This document shows positions 56,758 to 64,000 of a stretch of 64,000 nt of DNA, piece by piece. How positions within the stretch are numbered: position 1 is the first letter of the stretch; each line of letters begins with the position of its first letter. This stretch comes from Allorhodopirellula heiligendammensis (GTDB lineage Bacteria > Planctomycetota > Planctomycetia > Pirellulales > Pirellulaceae): the NCBI RefSeq assembly GCF_007860105.1, contig NZ_SJPU01000001.1, forward strand, positions 1,780,118-1,844,117, read 5' to 3'. Below the pieces are notes generated by a model. It had not been told where the DNA came from. It ran no database searches and was given only the letters and a program-made list of their open reading frames with translations. Made by a program: the position numbers and the translations under genes.

Positions 56758-57072
56758 CTAGACGCCTGCGATCTCTTCGATTCGCACACGCGTGTTGGGC
56801 TGACGGTGCCCGGTGCGTTTCTTGCTGTGCTTCCGACGACGGAATTTTTGCACGTAGATCTTCTTGTCCATGGACTTGCCGAGCACCGAAGCGGTGATGC
56901 TGACGCCTTCGAGCGTGGGGGTGCCTAATTTCAGGCCTTCGTCGCCGCCGACGGCTAAAACGGTGCCGAATTGCAGGTTTTCGCCTTCAGCGGTGTCGCG
57001 GAAATCGACATCGATTTCCATTCCAGGCTCAACGCGGTATTGGCGTCCACCGTCAACAAAGATGGCATACAT
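56758..57072 (-). CDS. rplU: Ribosomal protein L21
   Basis: 104 residues, normal length. MYAIFVDGGRQYRVEPGMEI and the C-terminal FRRRKHSKKRTGHRQPNT are typical of L21 of the large ribosomal subunit. The usual partner rpmA (L27) is not adjacent; a kinase gene follows instead. The start is the ATG at 57072. Confidence 0.97.
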   Translation of the reverse strand: MYAIFVDGGRQYRVEPGMEIDVDFRDTAEGENLQFGTVLAVGGDEGLKLGTPTLEGVSITASVLGKSMDKKIYVQKFRRRKHSKKRTGHRQPNTRVRIEEIAGV

Positions 57073-57187
57073 AGTAAAAAATATGGTTCAGGGGTGAGTG
57101 ATGGAGCGCGAGTGCTCGCACAGCGGAGGGGAGATCATAGCGAGACTGCCCTGGGAAAACTAGACCTATCGAGACTGAACAGAGTAT

Positions 57188-57227
57188 AAAAAAACCGGGG
57201 CGTCTTGGCGGGAAGACGCCCCGGTTT
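57188..57227 (-). terminator. Rho-independent terminator of the C26-like gene
   Basis: A 15-bp perfect stem (57192-57206 with 57213-57227) and a six-base loop. On the minus strand it is followed by seven T residues (57194-57188), the last three of the stem included. It would end minus-strand transcripts coming from the gene at 57597-58370, 370 nt upstream. Confidence 0.88.
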
Positions 57228-57530
57228 CGCTGTCGACCATGACTTGACGCGTTTGCGAAGAAAACCAAGAAATCCGACGTCAATCCGGACGTCTGCTCGT
57301 GCGACCCATCCTTGGGCCACTTTGATCGACAGCTGCTCACTAACGATGTCGAACGAATTCGACGTGGCATCCGTGCTGCTGGCCATCGCACCCATCCATG
57401 GGCGCCGCCGTCGTTGTGGACTTGGTTTCTATCCAGTACCGGACCGGATATCAACACTGTCGAGCAATCAAGTGATTAACTGAGTTTCGTTCGCGAACGT
57501 TCTCTCCTTAGTAACTGCAGCGGGCTGGGT

Positions 57531-57566
57531 CTGCAGTGATTCAAGTATCTGCAGTGATTCAAGTAA
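57531..57566 (+). repeat. Tandem repeat, 2 x 18 bp
   Basis: Two units of CTGCAGTGATTCAAGTA(T/A), followed by two copies of TCCCGTCCAAC. It lies 31 bp from the stop of the C26-like gene. Confidence 0.85.
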
Positions 57567-57596
57567 CTGTCCCGTCCAACGAATTCTCCCGTCCAA

Positions 57597-58370
57597 CTAG
57601 GCGACGAGATGAAAATTGTCGGGTTCGGTCTGCTCATCGAATCGCTGGCTGTGTTCGCGGACAGCGTCGACAAACTCTTCGAAAATACGGATATCCAGTG
57701 CCGAAGCGGCTTCCGATTCAGGATGGAACTGAGTACCGATTGCGAACCAATCGATCATTTCGCTTTCGATCGCCTCGATCACGCCATCGGGACAGCGGGC
57801 TGTCACGCGGAATCCAGGGGCAACTTCGTCAATCGCCATGTGATGGCGACTGGTGACGCGGATTTCGCCGTCGCCATAGACGCGACCGATCAAAGAATCG
57901 CTGACCACATCGAGCGTGTGGCGGTGATTGGTGTCTTGCAGGTCCAGGTGCGGCACTGCGTTGGGGAGGTCCTCTTTGATGTGCAGGAACAGATTGCCGC
58001 CCTGCTGGACATTGAGCAATTGATGACCGACACCGATGCCAAACACAGGCATGCGACGCTCGGCAATCTCAGCCATCATCATGCGATCGCTGAACTCCCG
58101 GCCCGGGTCGAGTGGCCGGACGCTCGGATGCAGCATGAAACCATCGTTGCGAGGATCCAAATCGGCACCACCGATGAACATGAACCCGTCCACTGCGTCC
58201 AGGACGCGGTGGGCAGACTCTTCGTCAACCTGCGGTGGAACAATCACAGGAACGCCACCGGCTTGGATGATGTTTCGATAGTAGCCCTCGCCGATATAGG
58301 CAAATGCGGGCGTCGTCCGAGCGGCAGCACGGAAATCAGCATTGATCCCGATCAGGGGTTTGCGTGGCAT
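57597..58370 (-). CDS. Peptidase C26-like protein lacking the catalytic cysteine
   Basis: 257 residues from the ATG at 58370, which has GAGGA seven bases upstream; the frame is open further to 58583. It is a class I glutamine-amidotransferase fold related to gamma-glutamyl-GABA hydrolase (PuuD): MPRKPLIGINADFR, GGVPVIVPPQ and DGFMFIGGADLDP. The nucleophile elbow reads FGIGVGHQLLNV where active enzymes have GICRGxQ, so the Cys is Gly. The His and Glu of the triad remain in GTQFHPE. It may be a pseudoenzyme or use another chemistry. A terminator follows. Confidence 0.85.
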   Translation of the reverse strand: MPRKPLIGINADFRAAARTTPAFAYIGEGYYRNIIQAGGVPVIVPPQVDEESAHRVLDAVDGFMFIGGADLDPRNDGFMLHPSVRPLDPGREFSDRMMMAEIAERRMPVFGIGVGHQLLNVQQGGNLFLHIKEDLPNAVPHLDLQDTNHRHTLDVVSDSLIGRVYGDGEIRVTSRHHMAIDEVAPGFRVTARCPDGVIEAIESEMIDWFAIGTQFHPESEAASALDIRIFEEFVDAVREHSQRFDEQTEPDNFHLVA

Positions 58371-59091
58371 CTGAAGGTCCTCTTCGATTCGGCAAATATT
58401 GGGAAAAGCCCGCGGCGAGCAACCTGACCCGGTCCCTGGAATCCGCACACGCCACACCACAGTGCAACGTTGCCGATCGAGAGGCCCAGTCAGAATGAGT
58501 CGAGCCGAATCGTGAACCAAGCCAGATTTCGCTTTGCTGGGCTGGCCGTCATGGCCGGTCTGCCCCCCAAAGGATGCTGCCACCTGAGTCTAATCACTAA
58601 ACATCGAAGAACTTTGCGAACCTCTTCCCCTGACATCCATCATTTGAGAGCGAGAGAGGCAAATCCATCGAACGTTGGCATGACTCGTCGTGAGTCAAGG
58701 TGATTCGATCCGAATCGTCCTTTCGCGTAGGGGGGATTGGGCGGCGCGGCAAAGTGACGCGTCCGACGTGCAGGGAAATTAGAAACCTAGGCAAGCCATG
58801 GCCAGCGAATTCGACATCTTGCGAAAACGACTCAAAAAAACACTACAGGTAGTGCTAGCAAAGGCATTTTTTGCTAGCAAAGCATTAGAATCGGCCGGGT
58901 TTCACGGCACCCCTGAGCGGTTCAGCGGCGCGACTAACCCGCCATTGGCTGGCTGAGTGACAGCACTTGATCGTCACGCACTTTCGCCCCTGATCGGGAC
59001 GGTTCTCAATGGCTCGGGCACGTGATTTCAGGTAAGCTTGTTGTGCTCACGCACGCATGCCACTTGCCCTTCAGGACGCTGTTGAGTTCCC
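58371..59091. other. Intergenic region, no gene supported
   Basis: About 720 bp between divergent genes. The minus-strand frame of the C26-like gene stays open to 58583 but lacks family sequence. A small hairpin is at 58854-58878. I see no RNA gene. Confidence 0.35.
58854..58878. repeat. Inverted and direct repeat built on GCTAGC
   Basis: GCTAGCAAA (58854-58862) and TTTGCTAGC (58870-58878) form a 9-bp stem with a seven-base loop; because GCTAGC is palindromic, TGCTAGCAAAG also recurs as a direct repeat. The same core is found in the tandem repeat at 42753-42820 and near 46390-46465. Confidence 0.7.
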
Positions 59092-59553
59092 ATGAAATCA
59101 CCGCTTCCCCAACGCTCTACGTCGCGTGGGCAAGATCGGATCTCGATGACACCGATGATCGACATCGTCTTTCTGCTGATCATCTTTTTTCTTGTCTCCA
59201 GCCACCTGTCACGTCAGGAAAACCGACACCCCGTCATGCTCGCCCAGGCCGCGGGTGGGGAGCTCGGCGATGCTGACCTCGCTCCGCTAACACTCACCCT
59301 CGATGCGGCAGGAAAGTTTTTCTTCGGCAGCGAACTCGTGCCGATCGAGAACCTCCCTGATCGACTCATCGCCTATCGACAATCACGCACTCGATCACCG
59401 CATTCCACCAGCGTGCGATTGCGAATCGATCGGGCGATACCCTACGGCGACGTCGAACCGATCCTCAAAGAACTGGCCGAGCAAGGTGTGGCAAACGTCG
59501 CGATTGTCGTCAGCCCACAGGATCGTCAATCACCGCAGGTGTCCACGCCATGA
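59092..59553 (+). CDS. ExbD/TolR-type biopolymer transport protein
   Basis: 153 residues. The N-terminal membrane anchor is SMTPMIDIVFLLIIFFLVSS, whose Asp is the proton-conducting residue of ExbD/TolR. A periplasmic domain follows (VRLRIDRAIPYGDVEPILKE). It works with an ExbB/TolQ-type channel to energise outer-membrane transport or envelope tethering. No ExbB is adjacent. The stop overlaps the start of the next exbD-like gene by four bases. Confidence 0.88.
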   Translation: MKSPLPQRSTSRGQDRISMTPMIDIVFLLIIFFLVSSHLSRQENRHPVMLAQAAGGELGDADLAPLTLTLDAAGKFFFGSELVPIENLPDRLIAYRQSRTRSPHSTSVRLRIDRAIPYGDVEPILKELAEQGVANVAIVVSPQDRQSPQVSTP

Positions 59554-60017
59554 AAGCCCCGCATCGCCGCGACGCCAATGACAACGAACCGGGGATGACG
59601 TCGATGATCGATGTGGTCTTTCTCTTGCTCGTGTTCTTCGTTTGGACGAGCAGTTTTGATGAACCCGAGCGAGACATCGCCAGCCAAATCGCGATGCCCG
59701 CGAAAGCCGCTCAAGCGATTGCGATGGACGACGGCTCAGCGCCACCAGAATCGACACTGGATGACCAAGAACCACGCCGCGAAGAAGTGGTCGTCCGCAT
59801 CCTCGCCGGGGCGGACGGGCTGCGGTACCAAATTGGCGCAGTCGAGGCTGCCACGCTCAGCGAGCTGATTTCTAAATTGCAACGAATCGCCTCGTTGCCG
59901 ACCAGTCCCCTCCTGATCGTGGACCCCGATGACAGCGTCGACTTCGAGGACTGCATCGAAGTGTACGACCATGCGATCGGGTTTGGATTTCCGCGCGTGC
60001 TCTTTGCCGTTGATTGA
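59550..60017 (+). CDS. Second ExbD/TolR-type protein
   Basis: 155 residues. The membrane anchor is GMTSMIDVVFLLLVFFVWTS with the conserved Asp. The periplasmic part is LRYQIGAVEAATLSELISKL and the Asp-rich VDPDDSVDFEDCIEVYDHAI. The start overlaps the previous gene (ATGA), so both are in one operon and may form a heteromeric complex. Confidence 0.85.
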   Translation: MKAPHRRDANDNEPGMTSMIDVVFLLLVFFVWTSSFDEPERDIASQIAMPAKAAQAIAMDDGSAPPESTLDDQEPRREEVVVRILAGADGLRYQIGAVEAATLSELISKLQRIASLPTSPLLIVDPDDSVDFEDCIEVYDHAIGFGFPRVLFAVD

Positions 60018-60136
60018 CGGGACAGGTTACACCTTCCGCCTCGGCAAACTTTGTCCCCCGAGCGGAACTATGGTACGATCCTCGTGACGCCGCCCGCACA
60101 TCGACCCGTAACGTATCTAGTACGAACAACATCCAA

Positions 60137-60622
60137 ATGCAAAAGGCAATCCTGTTCGCGTGTGCATTGTCGCCGGTCTTTGCGTTGATCGTGTCTCTCT
60201 GGCCACTTGAGCCAGTTGCGATCAGATTGTCCTGTGCCGTGTTTGCACTCATCTTCGCGCCCCTCATTCTTGTTTGCCGATCTCGTCGCAATGCGGTCAT
60301 CGGTTTGGCGGCGATCGTCTTCTTGGTTTCGGTCGCTGTATCAAACTGGCCCATGCGAATGGCGTATGGCGTGTCTCGCCCCGCATTCGATCAGGTCGCC
60401 AGCCAGATTCGCAATGGAGATGCACCCCAGACACCCTGCACCATTGGCCTGTTTCGCATTCAGAAAGCCGAAGTCTATTACAACAACGTCGTCTGCCTGT
60501 GGACCGAAGACGATTCACGCGGCTCGACAGGATTTGTCCAGTGCGGTCCGGTAGACCCGCCATTCAATCTCTGGTCGCACGTGCCCCTGGACGAATCGTG
60601 GCAATTCATCGCTGAGGACTAG
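60137..60622 (+). CDS. Membrane protein of unknown function
   Basis: About 161 residues from the ATG at 60137 (MQKAILFACALSPVFALIVS); the upstream open frame to 60014 is probably not translated. Three hydrophobic segments lie near the start, the third being AVIGLAAIVFLVSVAVSNWP. A periplasmic C-terminal part follows (about 85-161) with two Cys residues near the middle and one near the end. It is on the same strand as the exbD pair with a 119-bp gap. No family is recognised. Confidence 0.6.
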   Translation: MQKAILFACALSPVFALIVSLWPLEPVAIRLSCAVFALIFAPLILVCRSRRNAVIGLAAIVFLVSVAVSNWPMRMAYGVSRPAFDQVASQIRNGDAPQTPCTIGLFRIQKAEVYYNNVVCLWTEDDSRGSTGFVQCGPVDPPFNLWSHVPLDESWQFIAED

Positions 60623-60683
60623 CCTGCGGAGAGCCACGCCCAAGCATCAGGGACCAACGCCAACCTCTTCTTGAGTCAGGCAT

Positions 60684-60755
60684 GAGGACTGAGCCCGCCT
60701 CGAGTACTGAATCAACAGCGAGGACTAAGCCAGCCTCGAGGACTGAACCTGCATC
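60684..60755 (+). repeat. Tandem repeat, 4 x 18 bp
   Basis: Four consecutive 18-bp units of the type GAGGACTGAGCCCGCCTC, with up to about half of the positions changed in the second unit. It lies between the ends of the membrane-protein gene and polX, 10 bp from the polX stop. Confidence 0.85.
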
Positions 60756-60764
60756 ACGCTGTAT

Positions 60765-62489
60765 TCATGAATTCAATTGTTTTTCAAACGCCTCAAAATC
60801 GAGTGTGTTGGCGACATCGCTCGCCGTCAGGCCACCCCGGCGGGCCTGGGTGATGCCGAACCGCATAACCGCAAGTCCGTCGACGTGGTGTGCGTCGGTA
60901 TTGATCACGATGGGAATCCGCAGCCGTTTGGCAGCAGCCAGATGGATGTCATTGAGATCCAGTCGGGCGGGGTTGGCGTTGAGTTCGAGAAACTTGCCAT
61001 GCTGCCGGGCCGCCTGCATGAGAGCATCCATGTCGACCTCGTAGGCTTCCCGCCGGTTGATCAACCGACCCGTGGGGTGAGCGACGCAGTCGACATGGGG
61101 ATTTTCGATCGCCCCTAGAATGCGGTCGGTGATCTGATCTCGGGACTGTTTTTGTCCGAAATGCACACTCGCCAACACCCAGTCGGCTTGGCTGAGCACT
61201 TCATCGGGCAAGTCCATCCCGCCCGCTTCCAAAATGTCACATTCGATGCCACGTAGAATCCTTAATCGCCCCTCGTACTCCGATTGAATCTCGCTCACGA
61301 TTTTCCATTGCTCGAGTAGCTGGTCACCCGAGAGCCCTCGCGCGACGCTGACTCGTTGGCTGTGGTCGGTGATCGCAATGTACTGCAGTCCTCGTTCAAT
61401 CGCAGCATCGGCCATTTCACGGATCGTGTTCTGGCCATCGGTGGCGGACGTGTGCATGTGAAGATCGCCGCGGATATCCTCGAGTTTGATCAGTTCAGGC
61501 AGTTCATCTTTCTCGGCCCAGATGAACTCCTGCCGATCCTCTCGCAGCTCCGGTGCAATCACTGGCAGCCCGACTGCCGCATAAACTTCCTCTTCAGTGG
61601 CACCGGCGATGCGCGTCTCGTCGTCGATCTGAAAGACACCGTACTCGTTGATTTTCAATCCACGTTCTTTCGCGATTTTGCGGACGTGAATATTGTGTGC
61701 TTGACTGCCGGTGAAGTACTGCAGCGCCGCGCCAAATTGCTCGGCGTCGACCAACCGCATATCGACCTGGAACGCCTTGGCGAGTCGAATCGAGATTTTT
61801 GTATCCCCGCGAGCGATCGTGGAAACGCGTCCTGGGTAGGCTTCCAAGTAGTCCATCGCAGCCGAGCGATCCTCAGCCACGGCCAGCAGGTCGAGATCAC
61901 CGACGGTCTCGCGTCCGCGGCGATAGCTGCCCGCCCACTGCAGCTGCGAGATGCCATCGCAGCCCTGCATGTACATCCCGAGTTCGTAGGTAATATCGTC
62001 CGCCGCCGCCCAATAAATTCGCTCCGAGGCAGCTTTCGCGATGGCGAGCCCCGCCAGTATGGTGCTCTCGGTTTTCTTGCCAAAACCCTTGATCGTCGCG
62101 ACCTTCCCCGCATGACAGGCTGCAGCGAGATCGTCGAGCGACTCCACACTCAGTTCCGCATGCAATTTACTCGCCTTCTTAGCCCCCAACCCTGGAATGC
62201 GAGCCATTGCGATTACGATTTCGGGAACCGTCTGCCGCAACTCAGTCAGTTGCGGCAGCGAACCGGTTTCGAGGAGGACGGTAATTTTTTCAGCCAAAGT
62301 CTTGCCGATGCCCGCTAGAGCGGCAAGATCGCGTTCTGGGTCATCCGCGATTTGAGCGACCGGTTCATCAAGATCGCGAATCGCCCTCGCTCCGTTCTGA
62401 TAGGCGCGGATGCGAAATGGATTCTCGCCGCGAAACTCGAGCAATTCGGCGAGCTCCTCAAATACTGCCGCGATCGCGGAATTGTCCAT
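60765..62489 (-). CDS. polX: DNA polymerase X / PHP domain protein
   Basis: About 574 residues from the ATG at 62489; a longer frame to 62558 is less likely. Helix-hairpin-helix parts come first (LAALAGIGKTLAEKI, RIPGLGAKKASKLH). The polymerase X palm reads GSYRRGRETVGDLDLLA, with the two metal-binding Asp in the GDLD, and VDMRLVDAE. The C-terminal PHP domain, a likely 3'-5' exonuclease or phosphatase, starts at about residue 340 with GDLHMHTSATDG and contains AITDHS, GIECDI, VASVHF, DCVAHPTG, ELNA and INTDAH. It acts in repair synthesis in the cytoplasm. Confidence 0.95.
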   Translation of the reverse strand: MDNSAIAAVFEELAELLEFRGENPFRIRAYQNGARAIRDLDEPVAQIADDPERDLAALAGIGKTLAEKITVLLETGSLPQLTELRQTVPEIVIAMARIPGLGAKKASKLHAELSVESLDDLAAACHAGKVATIKGFGKKTESTILAGLAIAKAASERIYWAAADDITYELGMYMQGCDGISQLQWAGSYRRGRETVGDLDLLAVAEDRSAAMDYLEAYPGRVSTIARGDTKISIRLAKAFQVDMRLVDAEQFGAALQYFTGSQAHNIHVRKIAKERGLKINEYGVFQIDDETRIAGATEEEVYAAVGLPVIAPELREDRQEFIWAEKDELPELIKLEDIRGDLHMHTSATDGQNTIREMADAAIERGLQYIAITDHSQRVSVARGLSGDQLLEQWKIVSEIQSEYEGRLRILRGIECDILEAGGMDLPDEVLSQADWVLASVHFGQKQSRDQITDRILGAIENPHVDCVAHPTGRLINRREAYEVDMDALMQAARQHGKFLELNANPARLDLNDIHLAAAKRLRIPIVINTDAHHVDGLAVMRFGITQARRGGLTASDVANTLDFEAFEKQLNS

Positions 62490-62602
62490 CAGGGAACGTC
62501 CTCTAAGGAAAGGGAGACTGAGCGTGTAAGAATCGGGTAGACTAGAGAGCCGAATCAAAGCATTCGAACAGGAAGGATAGGCTTCTCAATGGATTTTAAC
62601 AC

Positions 62603-63550
62603 ATGACAGCAATTCCTCGTCGACGTCACAAGCGTCCTGTCGGTGGCCAAGTTTCAGAGGCGACAGGCAATTACGTTCACAATGCGGCCAGCCCCGCATT
62701 ACCGGCGCTGGCGGGACGGACATCAGTCACTGCGCCAGCGTGTCCACGGCGGCAATCAGCCGTCGTGAATCCCCGCGACCCGGCCGCGCTCACCGGATTA
62801 GCAATTTGGCTTCGCCAGAATCAACCGAGTCGCGAAAAGATCCATGCGGAGCAAGCAAGAATCCATGCGGAGATGCTGCGACTGAGCCGCGCGATCGATC
62901 GTCCCAATTTCCGCCGGGTCGGACGCGATGACCTGGTTCGACTGATTCACCTGATGGACGAAGCGTTCTTTGAATCACGTGTGCTGCCCGTCGCGAAAGC
63001 CGAAGGCCTCGACTTCAAATTCTCTTCACGAATGACCAGCGCCGCCGGCAAGCTGGTCACCCACTATCCCAATGGACACAAGAATGCTCCGAGGACGTTC
63101 GAACTGATTCTATCTTCAACGTTGCTCTTCCAGACTTTTGAAGACGTCAATCGTCCGGTGACAGTGACGGGACGGAAGTGCAATGATCGCTTGGAAGCGA
63201 TGCAACGGGTCGCCGAGCACGAGATGACCCATTTAATCGAAATGCTGATCTGGAATACCGGCAATTGCTCCCAGTCTCGATTTCAAGGAATTGCCAACGC
63301 GTTTTTCGCTCATACGGACTATCAGCACGACCTCATCACCCAGCGTGAACGAGCAGCTGCCAAATTCAATATTCGCGTGGGTGATACGGTCTACTTTCAC
63401 AGCAATGGCTCCAAGGTCGTGGGGCGTGTCAATCGGATAACCCGCCGTGCGACCGTCTTGGTGAGCGACCCCAAAGGAGAAAAGTTCAGCGACGGGGGAC
63501 GGTACACCCGCTGGTATGTGCCGCTAGAACAACTGCGTCCGATTTCCTAA
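62603..63550 (+). CDS. SprT-like zinc metallopeptidase
   Basis: 315 residues. A disordered Ala/Arg-rich N-terminus (about 1-75) precedes the SprT-type domain: LVRLIHLMDEAFFESRVLPV and KFSSRMTSAAGKLVTHY, then the zinc site AEHEMTHLIEM (HExxH). After it come AFFAHTDYQHDL and a small C-terminal SH3-like part (VGDTVYFHSNGSKVVGRVNR). SprT-family enzymes bind DNA or act on DNA-protein crosslinks; no clear role here. It is divergent from polX. Confidence 0.82.
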   Translation: MTAIPRRRHKRPVGGQVSEATGNYVHNAASPALPALAGRTSVTAPACPRRQSAVVNPRDPAALTGLAIWLRQNQPSREKIHAEQARIHAEMLRLSRAIDRPNFRRVGRDDLVRLIHLMDEAFFESRVLPVAKAEGLDFKFSSRMTSAAGKLVTHYPNGHKNAPRTFELILSSTLLFQTFEDVNRPVTVTGRKCNDRLEAMQRVAEHEMTHLIEMLIWNTGNCSQSRFQGIANAFFAHTDYQHDLITQRERAAAKFNIRVGDTVYFHSNGSKVVGRVNRITRRATVLVSDPKGEKFSDGGRYTRWYVPLEQLRPIS

Positions 63551-63768
63551 GGAACCCCTGTGCGTTGGACATGCTCAGTCCCCGCGAGCAGCCCCCACGA
63601 TCCCCGCCGCATCGACACCATGAGTTGCACCACCCGCCTTGTCAGCGGGGCGGTGAGTGTCCATGTCCATGAGGCACGTGTGCATCGCTCAAGCGTTGAC
63701 CTGTCGCGAGGACACGATCAGTCGCCTGAGGCCATCATTTGCCTCAGGTCATCACTTGTCTGAGGTCA
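63551..63768. other. Intergenic region with tandem repeat
   Basis: Between the SprT-like gene and the convergent DUF1080 gene. It contains part of the repeat at 63726-63776; no gene is seen. Confidence 0.35.
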
Positions 63769-63776
63769 TCACTTGC
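63726..63776 (+). repeat. Tandem repeat, 3 x 17 bp plus partial unit
   Basis: Three units of CTGAGGTCATCACTTGC with small changes, then a fourth that fades out. It overlaps the stop codon of the DUF1080 gene at 63769. Confidence 0.85.
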
Positions 63777-64000
63777 TTGAGGTCTCTGTCGGGAAGGATT
63801 TATCCAGACGGCGAACGCGAATATTGCGATAGGCAACTTCGTCACCGTGATCCTGCAGACAGATGTGGCCGGAACCGGCAGCACCGAAACCGGGTAGCTT
63901 CCCGAACTTACTCTCGGCAAGTTTTTGATTCCAATCGTCGCTGCCAATTTTATAGGTAAAATATTCCACGCCGTTCACAACGTGCTGACAACCTTCTGGG
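63769..64000 (-). CDS. DUF1080 domain protein, C-terminal part only
   Basis: Only the last about 76 codons are in the window, and it runs off the right edge. The sequence ...CQHVVNGVEYFTYKIGSDDW, then KFGKLPGFGAAGSGHICLQD and the end EVAYRNIRVRRL are typical of the C-terminus of DUF1080 (glycan hydrolase-like) proteins, including the H-x-C-L-Q-D-H-G and R-N-I motifs. The rest, including start and signal peptide, is outside. Confidence 0.85.
   Translation of the reverse strand, partial: PEGCQHVVNGVEYFTYKIGSDDWNQKLAESKFGKLPGFGAAGSGHICLQDHGDEVAYRNIRVRRLDKSFPTETSSK

Larger units (their letters stand above)
57073..57596. other. Intergenic region between a C26-like gene and rplU
   Basis: Contains a minus-strand terminator (57188-57227) and a short tandem repeat. 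A minus-strand frame at 57135-57395 runs through the terminator and is therefore probably not a gene. The rplU promoter should be near its left end. Confidence 0.4.

Noticed and set aside
57135-57395. Minus-strand frame of 86 codons
   Set aside because: It reads through a strong terminator (57188-57227), so a real gene of this extent is unlikely.
60014-60136. N-terminal extension of the membrane protein at 60137
   Set aside because: It overlaps the second ExbD gene and has no hydrophobic or conserved part; the ATG at 60137 directly precedes the first helix.

Overview
The window looks like chromosomal DNA of a planctomycete of the Pirellulaceae (Rhodopirellula type). The evidence is the gene content: three Cys-type sulfatases, a DUF1592-type cytochrome next to a DUF1552 protein, several DUF1080 domains, a DUF1559 fragment, a CRTAC1 (FG-GAP plus UnbV) protein, two serine/threonine kinases, two ECF sigma factors (one with a FecR-like partner), many small secreted proteins of unknown function, loose gene packing and moderately high GC. 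I saw no rRNA, tRNA or CRISPR array. This assignment rests on domain content, not on a database search.

Layout. 1-5.0 kb: ECF sigma/FecR pair, a secreted and membrane protein with a tandem repeat, and an ATP-grasp ligase with a zinc peptidase. 5.1-9.4 kb: an unknown protein, a membrane protein whose 3' end overlaps a convergent sulfatase, and a methyltransferase-like protein. 9.4-11.3 kb: a retron-like reverse transcriptase preceded by four stem-loops. 11.4-15.7 kb: LolD-type ABC ATPase, small membrane protein, DUF1080 protein, ilvD, GNAT enzyme. 15.9-19.7 kb: a miniature transposon, a broken kinase/SecD-head/DUF1559 gene with an anti-sigma-type zinc finger, and a divergent ECF sigma factor. 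19.9-21.7 kb: a two-component pair. 22.7-26.2 kb: DUF1080-PhoD fusion and an FG-GAP protein. 26.2-27.1 kb: an Uma2 remnant cut by a second copy of the miniature transposon. 27.2-36.1 kb: DUF1592/DUF1552 pair, then a pentaheme cytochrome/TPR protein with CRTAC1. 37-41 kb: secreted phosphatase family protein and an amino-sugar operon (ROK kinase, NagB-PIG-L fusion). 41.2-45.6 kb: two sulfatases, FxsA, TM2 protein. 45.8-50.4 kb: leuC, leuD, a small protein, glmS. 50.6-56.7 kb: a highly repetitive secreted protein, an L,D-transpeptidase, an unknown secreted protein, a kinase. 56.8-64 kb: rplU, a C26-like protein without its catalytic Cys, two ExbD proteins, PolX, a SprT-like peptidase and the end of another DUF1080 gene.

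How the genes fit together. Core metabolism is represented by branched-chain amino acid synthesis (ilvD, leuC, leuD) and amino-sugar handling (glmS makes glucosamine-6-phosphate; the ROK kinase/NagB-PIG-L pair would consume amino sugars). The sulfatases, DUF1080 proteins and c-type cytochromes fit extracellular or periplasmic breakdown of sulfated polysaccharide. The sigma factors and kinases point to heavy investment in signal transduction.

The most interesting points are the reverse transcriptase with its structured leader (possible retron, with both retron hallmark motifs degenerate), the 313-324 bp miniature element with terminal inverted repeats and 8-bp target duplications in two copies, the disrupted sensor kinase, and a recurrent pattern of 17-19 bp tandem repeats near gene 3' ends.
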